64,000 bases of DNA from Pseudomonas lini (lineage in GTDB: Bacteria; Pseudomonadota; Gammaproteobacteria; Pseudomonadales; Pseudomonadaceae), in assembly GCF_001042905.1 (NCBI RefSeq), contig NZ_JYLB01000005.1, positions 558,001-622,000 on the forward strand. The letters are read 5' to 3'. The position numbers and the translations under genes were made by a program. Below the pieces are notes generated by a model. That model saw only the letters and a program-made list of their open reading frames with translations, had not been told where the DNA came from and ran no database searches. Numbering within the stretch: position 1 is the stretch's first letter; each line of letters starts with the position of its first letter. This document shows, piece by piece, positions 1 to 8,578 of this stretch.

Positions 1-847
1 CGTACAGGAACTCGAAGGTGCCGGCGCCACGGTAGCCAATGTCGATGCAAGCCCGGACGCAGCGTGCGAGAACTTCCTCGCGCGCGTTCTCGTCGATGCC
101 CGGTGCCGGCGCTTCTTCGAGAACCTTCTGGTGACGACGTTGCAGCGAGCAATCGCGGTCGCCCAAATGGATAGCATGGCCCTGGCCATCGGAAAGCACC
201 TGAACTTCCACGTGACGTGGGTTGGTCAGGAATTTTTCTAGATAGACCATCGGGTTGCCGAACGCTGCGCCCGCTTCGGAGCGGGTCAGTTTCGCCGAAG
301 AGATCAGGTCTTCTTCCTTGTGAACGACGCGCATGCCGCGACCACCACCGCCGCCAGCGGCTTTGATGATCACCGGATAACCGACTTCGCGACCGATGCG
401 CAGAGCGGTTTCTTCGTCTTCAGGCAGTGGGCCGTCGGAACCCGGAACGGTTGGAACGCCAGCAGCGATCATGGCGTGCTTGGCCGATACCTTGTCGCCC
501 ATCAGGCGAATGGTTTCGGCTTTCGGGCCAATGAACGCGAAGCCGGAGTTCTCGACCTGTTCGGCAAAGTCGGCGTTTTCCGCAAGGAAGCCGTAGCCTG
601 GGTGGATGGCGGTGGCGCCAGTCACTTCAGCAGCGGCGATGATGGCCGGAATGTGCAGGTAAGAGTGCGCGGCCGAGGCCGGACCGATGCAGACGGATTC
701 GTCTGCCAGGCCCAGGTGCATCAGCTCTTTGTCGGCCTTGGAGTAAACGGCGACAGTCTTGATGCCCATCTCTTTACAGGCACGCAGAATCCGCAGGGCG
801 ATCTCACCGCGGTTGGCGATCAGAACTTTTTCCAACTTCGCAGTCAT
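1..847 (-). CDS. accC: Biotin carboxylase subunit of acetyl-CoA carboxylase (partial)
   Basis: AccC carboxylates the biotin on AccB using ATP and bicarbonate, the first half of malonyl-CoA synthesis in the cytoplasm. The visible 282 residues begin MTAKLEKVLIANRGEIALRI, the usual N-terminus of the carbamoyl-phosphate-synthase-like domain. They contain the HPGYGFLAEN stretch and the glycine-rich ATP-grasp loop KAAGGGGGRGM. The remaining third of the protein, including the end of the ATP-grasp domain and the C-terminal domain, lies left of the window. The start is 17 nt after the accB stop, so the two are in one operon (aroQ-accB-accC). Identification is secure; only the truncation by the window edge is unusual. 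Confidence 0.97.
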   Translation of the reverse strand, partial: MTAKLEKVLIANRGEIALRILRACKEMGIKTVAVYSKADKELMHLGLADESVCIGPASAAHSYLHIPAIIAAAEVTGATAIHPGYGFLAENADFAEQVENSGFAFIGPKAETIRLMGDKVSAKHAMIAAGVPTVPGSDGPLPEDEETALRIGREVGYPVIIKAAGGGGGRGMRVVHKEEDLISSAKLTRSEAGAAFGNPMVYLEKFLTNPRHVEVQVLSDGQGHAIHLGDRDCSLQRRHQKVLEEAPAPGIDENAREEVLARCVRACIDIGYRGAGTFEFLY

Positions 848-864
848 CAAAGTTTCTCCGCGGT

Positions 865-1326
865 TCAAACGATGGTGAACAGCGGTTGGTCGTACTCAAC
901 CGGCTGGCCGTCTTCGACGAGGATGGATTCGATCACACCGCTGGCTTCAGCTTCGATGTGGTTCATCATCTTCATGGCTTCGACGATGCACAGAGTGTCG
1001 CCTTTCTTCACGGTCTGGCCGACTTCAACGAAGGACGGCGAGGACGGCGAAGATTTGCGATAGAAAGTACCGACCATCGGCGAACGGGCAACGTTGCCGT
1101 TCAGCACAGGCGCAGCCGGAGCTGCAGGAGCAGCGGCGGCAACCGGGGCAGCAGCGACAGGCGCAGGCGCCGGAGCATGCATAGGAGCGGGAGCGTAGTA
1201 CTGCTGAGCCGGCGTCTTGCTGTGACGGCTGATGCGTACGGACTCTTCGCCTTCCTTGATCTCGAGCTCGTCGATACCGGACTCTTCCAGCAATTCGATC
1301 AGTTTCTTAACTTTACGGATATCCAT
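865..1326 (-). CDS. accB: Biotin carboxyl carrier protein of acetyl-CoA carboxylase
   Basis: AccB carries the biotin group between biotin carboxylase and the carboxyltransferase. The 153-residue protein has an N-terminal segment starting MDIRKVKKLIELLEESG. An Ala/Pro-rich flexible linker follows at about residues 43-75. The C-terminal biotinyl domain has the biotinylation motif EAMKMMNHIEAE, with the modified lysine at K119. Length and layout are typical of the family. It lies between aroQ (48 nt upstream) and accC (17 nt downstream), the usual Pseudomonas order. Confidence 0.98.
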   Translation of the reverse strand: MDIRKVKKLIELLEESGIDELEIKEGEESVRISRHSKTPAQQYYAPAPMHAPAPAPVAAAPVAAAAPAAPAAPVLNGNVARSPMVGTFYRKSSPSSPSFVEVGQTVKKGDTLCIVEAMKMMNHIEAEASGVIESILVEDGQPVEYDQPLFTIV

Positions 1327-1374
1327 GAATCATCAACTCCCAAGGGTCGGTCAGGGGCGTTTAACGCTTGTTGT

Positions 1375-1827
1375 TCAAGCCGTTGCCTGTCTTTCAAGCT
1401 GCTCTAGTGCGGCCTCCAGGGCCAGTCGATAACCGCTGGCGCCAAGGCCGCAGATCACTCCCACCGCTACGTCGGAGAAGTAAGAGTGATGGCGGAAAGG
1501 TTCGCGTTTGTGCACGTTAGATAAATGCACTTCGATGAATGGGATGCTCACTGCCAGCAGCGCGTCACGTAATGCGACACTTGTATGCGTAAAAGCTGCT
1601 GGATTGATCAGAATGAAGTCCACACCTTCGTCGCGAGCCGCGTGGATGCGATCGATCAATTCGTACTCGGCGTTGCTTTGCAGGTAGAGCAAATGGTGGC
1701 CGGCATTGCGCGCCCGCTGTTCCAGATCCTGATTGATCTGCGCCAGCGTCGTTGCACCGTAGACGCCCGGTTCCCGGGTGCCGAGCAAGTTCAGGTTGGG
1801 GCCGTGTAAAACCAATAGGGTCGCCAT
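1375..1827 (-). CDS. aroQ: Type II 3-dehydroquinate dehydratase
   Basis: AroQ catalyses trans-dehydration of 3-dehydroquinate to 3-dehydroshikimate in the shikimate pathway. The 150-residue protein starts MATLLVLHGPNLNLLGTREP and carries INPAAFTHTSVALRDAL and EVHLSNVHKREPFRHHS, which supply the catalytic tyrosine, histidine and anion-binding residues of the dodecameric type II enzyme. An ATG six codons further upstream is open (to 1845). I chose the inner ATG because AAGGAG sits just before it and because family members begin at MATLLVLHG. It is the first gene of the aroQ-accB-accC unit. The 132 nt up to dsbD probably hold the promoter. Confidence 0.97.
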   Translation of the reverse strand: MATLLVLHGPNLNLLGTREPGVYGATTLAQINQDLEQRARNAGHHLLYLQSNAEYELIDRIHAARDEGVDFILINPAAFTHTSVALRDALLAVSIPFIEVHLSNVHKREPFRHHSYFSDVAVGVICGLGASGYRLALEAALEQLERQATA

Positions 1828-1959
1828 CTGCTGCTCCTTTGTCATCTGTGTGCAATTGTCAGAACCAGGCGACTATGCCGCAAAGCCTTTGTGACTGTCC
1901 AGTTCTATGCAATAGCCAGCACGATGGCCGATGTTTACGCGAAATATGTGACCGGCTAA

Positions 1960-3699
1960 TTAAATCCGGTCATTTGCTTTCGCAACACGTTCGGCGAAGT
2001 TTTTCGCGTTGATCTCGCCGATCACCCGCACATCGGCACGTTCGACGCCATCTTTGCCAAAAAACATCAGCGCCGGAGGACCGAATAGCGCGTAGCGGTC
2101 GAGCAGGGCGCGTTGTTCGGCGTTGCTGGCGGTGATGTCGAAACGGATCAATCGATAGCCTTTGAGGCGTTCGACAACATTGGCATCGTTGAGAACTTCG
2201 TGTTCGATGACTTTGCAACTGATGCACCAGTCGGCGTACCAGTCGAGCAGCAGTGGCGTTCCGGAGGATTTGGCTTCGGCGAGGACGCGGTCCAGTTCGG
2301 CTGGCGTGGTAATGGTTTGCCAGTTGCCGACGATTTGCGGTTGACCGTTGCCGGCGACATTGCGCGGTTGACCAATGGGGTTGAACGGATCGGTTTGGCC
2401 GCTGAAGGCGCCATACCAACAGGCCAGGGCATAAAACAGCAGGAACATCCCGAGCAATTGCCCCAGGCGTTTTCTTGGCGGTTTATAGACGAATTCCAGT
2501 GCGCCCATAAACAACCCGACGCCACCGGCGAGCAAGCCGATTAACAGCAAAGTGATCTGGCCCGGCAATACCCGGCTGAGCAAAGCGATCGCCAGCCCCA
2601 GCAGCAGCACCCCAATCGCGTTTTTCACGTAGATCAGCCATGGACCACTTTTCGGCAGCCAAGCCGCGCCGCCGGTTGCCACCAGCAACAGCGGAGCACC
2701 CATGCCCAGGCCGAGCATGAACAATTTCAATCCGCCGCCCAGAGCATCGCCGCTGGCGCTGATGTACAGCAGCGCGCCGGCCAGTGGTGCCGAAACACAA
2801 GGCGAAACCAGCAGGCTCGACACCACGCCCAGCACCGCCGCGCCCCACAACGAACCACCCTCGGTACGCCCGGCAATCCGGTCCAGGCGGCTGCTGATGG
2901 CATGGGGGAGTTTCAGTTCGAATACGCCAAACATGGCCAGGGCAAACACTGCGAAAAACATCGCGAACGGCACCAGCACCCAGGCCGACTGCAAGCGCGC
3001 CTGAAGATTGAGCTGTGCGCCGAACATTCCCATCAATGCACCGAGCAGGGCGAAACAGACGGCCATTGGCAGCACATAAGCCAGCGACAAGTTGAAACCG
3101 CGTAAACCACCGACCTGCCCGCGCAGGACCACCCCGGAAAGGATCGGCAGCATCGGCAGCACGCAGGGGGTGAAGGTCAGGCCAACACCTGCAAGAAAAA
3201 ACAGCGCCAGTTCGCGCCAGCTCCAGGATGTGGTCGCGGCGTCACTGCCATCAATACTCAGGCGCTCGGTCTCGGGCGGGTAACACAGGCCTTTGTCGGC
3301 ACAGCCCTGATAGGTCACGACCAGCGTAAAGGCGCGGGAATCAGTGCGTGGCAGGTCTATATCGAGAATGCCGTGGTAAACCTCGACATCGCCGAAGAAC
3401 TCATCGTGCTTTTGTTCGCCCTTGGGCAGTTGCGCTGCGCCGAGGCCAATGTCGGCCGGTTCGGCGCGAAACTGGAAGCGATGGCGATAGAGGTAGTAAC
3501 CCTCGGTGGCGACGAAGCGTAGCTTGATCGATTGCGGCGTGCTTTCTACCAGGCTCAATTTAAAGGCTGCGCGCACCGGCAGGAAGTCTGCGCTGTTGTT
3601 GATCGAACCCAGGGTGGAACTGGGCCGACTGTCCAGCAACCCGGCGGCAGAGGCCGGCAGGGCGAGCACTAAAAACAGCAGGCAGAGCAAACGGCGCAT
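1960..3699 (-). CDS. dsbD: Thiol:disulfide interchange protein DsbD
   Basis: DsbD passes electrons from cytoplasmic thioredoxin across the inner membrane to periplasmic thiol proteins. The 579-residue form begins MRRLLCLLFLVLALPASAAG, a clear signal peptide. The N-terminal immunoglobulin-like domain holds the CADKGLCYPP cysteines. The central membrane domain holds FTPCVLPMLPILSG and SPCVSAPLAGALLY. The C-terminal thioredoxin domain has WYADWCISCK, with C492 and C495. The frame stays open to 3978, but the extra residues are encoded by a REP palindrome and unrelated sequence, so the start at the signal peptide is preferred. P. aeruginosa has the same gene beside aroQ (called dipZ). Confidence 0.95.
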   Translation of the reverse strand: MRRLLCLLFLVLALPASAAGLLDSRPSSTLGSINNSADFLPVRAAFKLSLVESTPQSIKLRFVATEGYYLYRHRFQFRAEPADIGLGAAQLPKGEQKHDEFFGDVEVYHGILDIDLPRTDSRAFTLVVTYQGCADKGLCYPPETERLSIDGSDAATTSWSWRELALFFLAGVGLTFTPCVLPMLPILSGVVLRGQVGGLRGFNLSLAYVLPMAVCFALLGALMGMFGAQLNLQARLQSAWVLVPFAMFFAVFALAMFGVFELKLPHAISSRLDRIAGRTEGGSLWGAAVLGVVSSLLVSPCVSAPLAGALLYISASGDALGGGLKLFMLGLGMGAPLLLVATGGAAWLPKSGPWLIYVKNAIGVLLLGLAIALLSRVLPGQITLLLIGLLAGGVGLFMGALEFVYKPPRKRLGQLLGMFLLFYALACWYGAFSGQTDPFNPIGQPRNVAGNGQPQIVGNWQTITTPAELDRVLAEAKSSGTPLLLDWYADWCISCKVIEHEVLNDANVVERLKGYRLIRFDITASNAEQRALLDRYALFGPPALMFFGKDGVERADVRVIGEINAKNFAERVAKANDRI

Positions 3700-3786
3700 G
3701 ACAATCTCGCGTATCGAAAGTGTGGGCATGATAGCGGACAGTGACGGGGTGTGCAGGGCGGGGCATTTTGCGGTGGTTGTTCTGAC

Positions 3787-3856
3787 GCCATCGCGGGCAA
3801 GCCCGCTCCCACAAGGACAGCGCATACCCTGTGGGAGCGGGCTTGCCCGCGATGGC
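3787..3856. repeat. REP pair (REPIN), GCGGGCTTGCCCGC class
   Basis: Two inverted copies of GTGGGAGCGGGCTTGCCCGCG face each other around a short spacer, so the transcript folds into a long hairpin. It lies between dsbD and the upstream hypothetical gene, outside both preferred coding regions. The same class recurs at 43556-43619. Confidence 0.93.
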
Positions 3857-3944
3857 GGATTATCAGGCGCGGAAGGCCTGAACGGTTGTATATAGACCGC
3901 CATCTTGACGGTTTTTCTGGTCGCTCCGGTGGGCAGCGTCGAGC

Positions 3945-4448
3945 TTACTTTGTTGATTGATCGCTGGAGTGGTTGCACAAGTTGATTGTTACAGGGGTGT
4001 AATGGGTGCTGTTGGTATGCCGAAACAGCGTGCTGCTGTGATACTCGTAGACTTCCTGGTTGGTCGATACATTGATGACCGAGCCTTGGACATCGACCTT
4101 TACGGCTGGATCTCGGGTGACGAGAAACGGACCGGCAGTCTTGAGTTCAGACGCTATTTGTTCGTCGGATGTCAGTTCGCGATAGGCATAGTATCGATAG
4201 CTGAACGGCACCGTTGCTCCGCCTCGATCATCCTTGACACCGTAGATGAAGCCATTTTCGCCAAGGGGTAGTTTGAGTACTACATCGGTCAGCACCGGGG
4301 TGCTGGAAGACATAAGCCATGTCCAGCCGATGTAAACCAGGCATACCGCCAGCAGGCAGGAGGTGACGATTGTGTATGCGGTTTTATGGAGGCCAACTGC
4401 TATGTTTTCCTCCACAGATACGCCTGGGGGCGAAGGTGGAACTATCAC
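3945..4448 (-). CDS. Hypothetical membrane-anchored protein
   Basis: I do not recognise this 167-residue protein. It has a short proline-rich cytoplasmic N-terminus, one membrane segment at about residues 23-45 (TIVTSCLLAVCLVYIGWTWL) and a roughly 120-residue domain predicted outside. That domain contains GENGFIYGVKDDRGGATVPF and ends close to NLCNHSSDQSTK. I chose the GTG at 4448 because AGGAG lies 6 nt before it; the frame extends to a GTG at 4469 without a better site. Base composition looks less GC-rich than dsbD or the chemoreceptor on either side, which fits acquired DNA. A single-TM periplasmic protein of this size could be an orphan toxin-immunity protein, but nothing in the sequence proves that. 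Confidence 0.72.
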   Translation of the reverse strand: MIVPPSPPGVSVEENIAVGLHKTAYTIVTSCLLAVCLVYIGWTWLMSSSTPVLTDVVLKLPLGENGFIYGVKDDRGGATVPFSYRYYAYRELTSDEQIASELKTAGPFLVTRDPAVKVDVQGSVINVSTNQEVYEYHSSTLFRHTNSTHYTPVTINLCNHSSDQSTK

Positions 4449-4584
4449 GGGGCACTCCTGTGCTCGCACGATTAATTGAAGCGCTAAACCCTAGCATCAA
4501 AACGACGACTAAAAACCACCGCATAGCTAAATAGACGTTTCATACAATAGTCCAGCTCGTTAGTTGCGTTCGGGCCCGCAGCCC

Positions 4585-6534
4585 TTAGACTCGGAAGGCC
4601 TGAACGGCGGTATGCAACCGTCCACCCAGCACCAACAAATTCTCCCCTTGCTCACGTCCCTCGCCGATGCGCAGCAAGTTATCCCCACCCAATTGGTGAA
4701 TCCGTTCGCTGTGATCGCGGATTTCGCTGACAGCGCCGCTCTGCTGGGCAGTGACATCGGCGATGCGCACGGCGGTGTCGGAAATGGTCTGGATCGCCCC
4801 GACGATTTTATCCAGCGCACCGTCAGCCGCCTGAGCCTGATTGGCCGTGGCTTCGGCGTGTTCGACCTGAGCGCGCATGCCTTCGACCGATTGCCGCGCG
4901 GCGGTTTGCAGGCCGGCGATCAGCGTCTGGATCTCCGCCGTGGCCCCGGCGGTGCGTTGCGCCAGTGAGCGAACCTCTTCGGCGACTACCGCAAATCCTC
5001 GGCCCATTTCTCCGGCGCGGGCCGCTTCGATGGCGGCGTTCAGGGCCAGCAGGTTGGTCTGGTCGGCAATCGAGCGGATCACCGTGAGCACACCGCCGAT
5101 GGTCGCCGACTCTTCGGCCAGATGTTCGATCATCTGCGCATTGCCTTGCACTTCGCCCACCAGCGCATGCAGGCCGGTGAGGCTCAGCCCGATCACTTTT
5201 TGACCGTGTTCCACCGCCAGTCCTGCATGACGACTGGCATCGGCAGCCTGGCTGGCGTCACCGGCGACTTGTTGAATCGTCGCCTCGAGTTCACCGAGAG
5301 AGTCGCGGATCAACGCGGTGTCGCCGGCCTGATGCTCGGCGCCGCTGTGCAGGTCATTGCTCAATTCGGCCAACGTTCGGCTGCTGCCGGCGACTTGCTC
5401 GGCGTTGAGGCGAATGGTGCCTACCAGGTCGACCAGATAGGCGCGCAAGCGATTGAGCGAGGCTTGAATGTCATGCAGTTCGCGGTTGGTCGCGCCCAGT
5501 TGAATGTCGCGGCTGAAGTCACCTTCGGCCCAGGTCGACAGCGCCGGGGCGAGGTTGGTCAGGGTTCGGGCCAGGCGTCGCTGCAAGGTATCGATGAGCA
5601 ATGCGATCAGCAGAATCAGCCCGATCATCACCCCTTGCATCAACCGCACTTCGCTCTGAATCTGCCCGTGCTGGGCACGCACCACCGGCTCCAGCTCGGC
5701 GATGGACTGCTGCACGGCGGCGATTTTCAAGTGCGTCGCGGTGCTGAGGTCGGCGCGTTTCTGGATCTGTTCGCGAGTGCGCGCCAGTTCCGAAGGGTAG
5801 CGGGTGAGCAAGCTATTGAGTTCACGCTTGAGGCCGACGCCGGCATCTTCGGCGACGGTTTTCTCGGTGTTCTCCAGCCCCATCATCGCGGCGAAATCAT
5901 CGGTGTTCGATTCAGTGCTGGCAGTCACACCAAGCAGCGGTAAAGCGTCCAGTTGCTCGGCTTGAGTGCGGATGTTGGCGACTTCGCGTTCGACATCGGC
6001 GGCCAGCTCGCTACGACCACTGCTGACCAGTTTGTCTCGGGCCAGTGACAGTTTGCCCAGATGCTGGGAGGCAACGAGCAAGGGCGTCAGATACGTCGCA
6101 TTGCCGCTGGCGTATTGGCTGAGCTGATCGAGGCTGGCGCCGAGTTCGCGTTCGGCTTGCAGCAGCAGTGCTTGCGGGTCGCCCGCGAGTTTGCCAGCGG
6201 CCAGCAGGTCGGTTTTGCTGAATTCAGCCAGGTTCGACAGGCTCGGACGCAAGGTGTCAGCCAATGCCGGTGGTAACTCACCGAGTTCCTTTTGCAAGGT
6301 GTCGAGGGCCTGACTGGCGCTGCTCAGGCGCAGGGCATTGCCGCTGGCCAGGTAATCCTCGACGTTGCGCGCCACTTCATTTTGGAACTGCTGAGACAGG
6401 CCCAAGTAACGCTCCATCAACAGATAGGGGCGCTCCAGGGCTTTTTGCGACCACCAGAGTGTGGCGCCAAGGGCCACGCACACGGCGACCAGAAGGAGGG
6501 TATTGAGATTGGTCAACAGCTTCAGGCGCATCAT
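4585..6534 (-). CDS. Methyl-accepting chemotaxis protein, CtpL-like
   Basis: This 649-residue transducer feeds a chemical signal to the CheA/CheW array. Membrane segments lie at about 10-28 and 301-316. The 270-residue periplasmic region between them is almost entirely helical, as in helical-bimodular (HBM) sensor domains. A HAMP-like region follows, and the signalling hairpin has the family core IADQTNLLALNAAIEAARAGE. The neighbouring order dsbD / chemoreceptor / gcbA is the one I recall for P. aeruginosa PA4845 / ctpL (PA4844) / gcbA (PA4843), so this is probably the CtpL orthologue, reported for phosphate taxis. The ligand cannot be read from the sequence. It is 48 nt downstream of gcbA and on the same strand. 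Confidence 0.93.
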   Translation of the reverse strand: MMRLKLLTNLNTLLLVAVCVALGATLWWSQKALERPYLLMERYLGLSQQFQNEVARNVEDYLASGNALRLSSASQALDTLQKELGELPPALADTLRPSLSNLAEFSKTDLLAAGKLAGDPQALLLQAERELGASLDQLSQYASGNATYLTPLLVASQHLGKLSLARDKLVSSGRSELAADVEREVANIRTQAEQLDALPLLGVTASTESNTDDFAAMMGLENTEKTVAEDAGVGLKRELNSLLTRYPSELARTREQIQKRADLSTATHLKIAAVQQSIAELEPVVRAQHGQIQSEVRLMQGVMIGLILLIALLIDTLQRRLARTLTNLAPALSTWAEGDFSRDIQLGATNRELHDIQASLNRLRAYLVDLVGTIRLNAEQVAGSSRTLAELSNDLHSGAEHQAGDTALIRDSLGELEATIQQVAGDASQAADASRHAGLAVEHGQKVIGLSLTGLHALVGEVQGNAQMIEHLAEESATIGGVLTVIRSIADQTNLLALNAAIEAARAGEMGRGFAVVAEEVRSLAQRTAGATAEIQTLIAGLQTAARQSVEGMRAQVEHAEATANQAQAADGALDKIVGAIQTISDTAVRIADVTAQQSGAVSEIRDHSERIHQLGGDNLLRIGEGREQGENLLVLGGRLHTAVQAFRV

Positions 6535-6582
6535 GGTCTACCAACGGCAGAATGGTAAGTGCCTGAAGTTATTGCGTTTCTG

Positions 6583-8253
6583 TTACAGAGTTATGACCGA
6601 ATGGGTCGATTCCGATGAAAAAGTGGCACTTTGCTTTGACTCCCGCGCGGCTTGTACGCGGTTACGTCCGGCGTTCTTCGCACGGTACAGCGCCTCGTCC
6701 GCCTGGCTGGCCATCAGCAGGCTGTCAGAGTCTTCGCGCAATTCGACGACGCCGGCGCTGAAGGTGCACCAGAGGTCCTGGGGCTGAGCCGGGTAGTGAA
6801 TTTCGGCAAAGCGCTGACGGATTTCATCGAGCACCTTGTAGGCCGATTCGATATCAGTGTCCGGCATGACGATGGCGAACTCTTCACCGCCGTAACGGCC
6901 GATGAAGTCGGTCTTGCGTAACCGTTGCTTGAGGAACAGCGCCAGGCTCTTGATCACCCGGTCGCCCATGGGATGGCCGTGGCCGTCGTTGACCCGTTTG
7001 AAGTGGTCGATGTCGAGCATCGCAAAGCTCAGCGGCTTGTTTTCGCGGCGGGCGCGGAATGAACAGTCTTCGAGCAATTGCAGAATGTGGGTGTGGTTGT
7101 ACAAACCGGTCAGGCTGTCGCGCACCATCCGCGCCTTCAGATTGCGTGCCCGCGCCGCGCGGTTGCGCACGGTGGTGATCAGGTGCCGTGGCTTGATCGG
7201 TTTGGTCAGGAAGTCGTCGCCGCCCTCGCTCATGGCGTCGAGCTGCTTATCCAGGTCGTCTTCGGCCGACAGATAAATGATCGGCACGCTGACATAGCGG
7301 TCGTTATGCCGGATCACCTTGGCCAGTTCAGTACCGGTGCAGGCCGGCATGTACATGTCGAGGATGATCAGGTCCGGCTGGAAGTCCGCCAGTTCGGCCA
7401 TGGCCTGGATCGGTTCGATCAAGGTCCGCGTGACGATCCCGGCGCTGTTGAGCAGGCGTTCGGTGTGCAAGGCCTGGGCGCGGGAATCGTCGATGATCAG
7501 CACTTTATAGGGTTCGTACTGGGCGACGCAGGTCAGGACTTCGATCTTTTCCAGCAGGCTCGAGGCTTCGAGGGTGCCAGTGAGAAATTCCTGGCCTCCG
7601 GCGCGCACGGCGGCGAGGCGGGTCGGGGTATCGGTTTCGTGCAGGCTGAAAAACAACAGCGGCAAGGGTTGTTCAAGGCCTTCCTGGGCTTCGGCCGCCA
7701 GTTTCAGGCCGATGCCGGCGCCACTGAAGTCGACATCCATGACGATCGCCGCCGGCAACCGCTCGACCATCGAGGAGCGGAACGCGGCGACACTGTCCAG
7801 GGATTGGGCACTGAGCCCGAAGAATTCAAGTTGCTTGGCCAGCCGCTCGGCCCGGTCGTGATCCTGCAACATCACGTAGATCGGTTTGCGCAGCGGCGGC
7901 AGAAAAGTGTGTTCGAGCTGGTCGCCATGACGCAGGCCGGTGCGGGACAGGCGCTGCATCAGGCGATTGAGGTCAGTGATCAGTCCGCTGCTCAGACGTC
8001 CGCGATTGGCGTCGACCGCTTCCAGCGACTGGCCGATGTGGCGCGCCAGCTGGGTGTGTTCCGGCTGTTCGAAACGTTCGGCAAAGCGCAGCAAGCGCAG
8101 ATTGGCCTCACTCAGCTCCGACAAGTCGGTGGTGGACCATTCGTTGCGTTGCAGGCGTTGCCATATCTCAAGAATTTGACGTGCCTGATGAATTACCCGC
8201 TGGGCAAAGTGGTGCTTGAGGCGCTCACGGCTGGGGTCTTCTGGCTCGGTCAT
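6583..8253 (-). CDS. gcbA: Response-regulator diguanylate cyclase GcbA
   Basis: This 556-residue enzyme makes cyclic di-GMP. Domains in order are: a helical N-terminus (1-120); a first receiver-like domain with its aspartate near D173 but with a poor acidic pocket; a second, complete receiver with D255/D256 and phospho-acceptor D299 in LIILDMYMP; and a GGDEF domain with GGEEF at 455-459. An RKTD inhibitory I-site lies just before it (446-449), so product feedback is expected. GcbA promotes initial surface attachment in P. fluorescens and P. aeruginosa. Both the domain layout and the position next to the CtpL-like gene fit. The start codon is followed by MTEPEDPSRERLKHHF. Confidence 0.94.
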   Translation of the reverse strand: MTEPEDPSRERLKHHFAQRVIHQARQILEIWQRLQRNEWSTTDLSELSEANLRLLRFAERFEQPEHTQLARHIGQSLEAVDANRGRLSSGLITDLNRLMQRLSRTGLRHGDQLEHTFLPPLRKPIYVMLQDHDRAERLAKQLEFFGLSAQSLDSVAAFRSSMVERLPAAIVMDVDFSGAGIGLKLAAEAQEGLEQPLPLLFFSLHETDTPTRLAAVRAGGQEFLTGTLEASSLLEKIEVLTCVAQYEPYKVLIIDDSRAQALHTERLLNSAGIVTRTLIEPIQAMAELADFQPDLIILDMYMPACTGTELAKVIRHNDRYVSVPIIYLSAEDDLDKQLDAMSEGGDDFLTKPIKPRHLITTVRNRAARARNLKARMVRDSLTGLYNHTHILQLLEDCSFRARRENKPLSFAMLDIDHFKRVNDGHGHPMGDRVIKSLALFLKQRLRKTDFIGRYGGEEFAIVMPDTDIESAYKVLDEIRQRFAEIHYPAQPQDLWCTFSAGVVELREDSDSLLMASQADEALYRAKNAGRNRVQAARESKQSATFSSESTHSVITL

Positions 8254-8578
8254 ATCCTGACTACTAGTTAGGGTGCATGCTGAGATCGACTGGTGGCTCT
8301 ATGCTAGCACCTCTTTTCGATTGCATGAGTGTCGTACGTCAATAATCTGCAAAGCGACTTCATTCAGTTTCTGACCGGTCGGTTTTGTTTTTCCGGTCGA
8401 TGTCCACATGAGCCAGCGTATAGGCTGTTTCTGGACGTTTCCCGCTTGTTTCAGAGGAACTTCCGAGCGTCCGGCATACGTCGTCTGTCAGGGATTTCTG
8501 ATTTTTCATTGGCATGATTCGGGCGGCGTTTACGACTGTTAGGGTTCAGGGATTCCCTTAGACGCTCGTCCGCAAACC
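8254..8578 (+). promoter_or_regulatory. 325-nt intergenic region with sigma-54-like site
   Basis: This gap separates gcbA (left, reverse strand) from the Hcp operon (right, forward strand). At 8510-8524 it holds TGGCATGATTCGGGC, which has the invariant GG-N10-GC spacing of RpoN promoters, 55 nt before the first ATG of the operon. The -12 part is a poor match to TTGC. A GACCGG (8373-8378) / CCGGTC (8393-8398) inverted repeat flanks a T-rich loop. The site is a candidate read by eye, not a demonstrated promoter. Confidence 0.4.
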
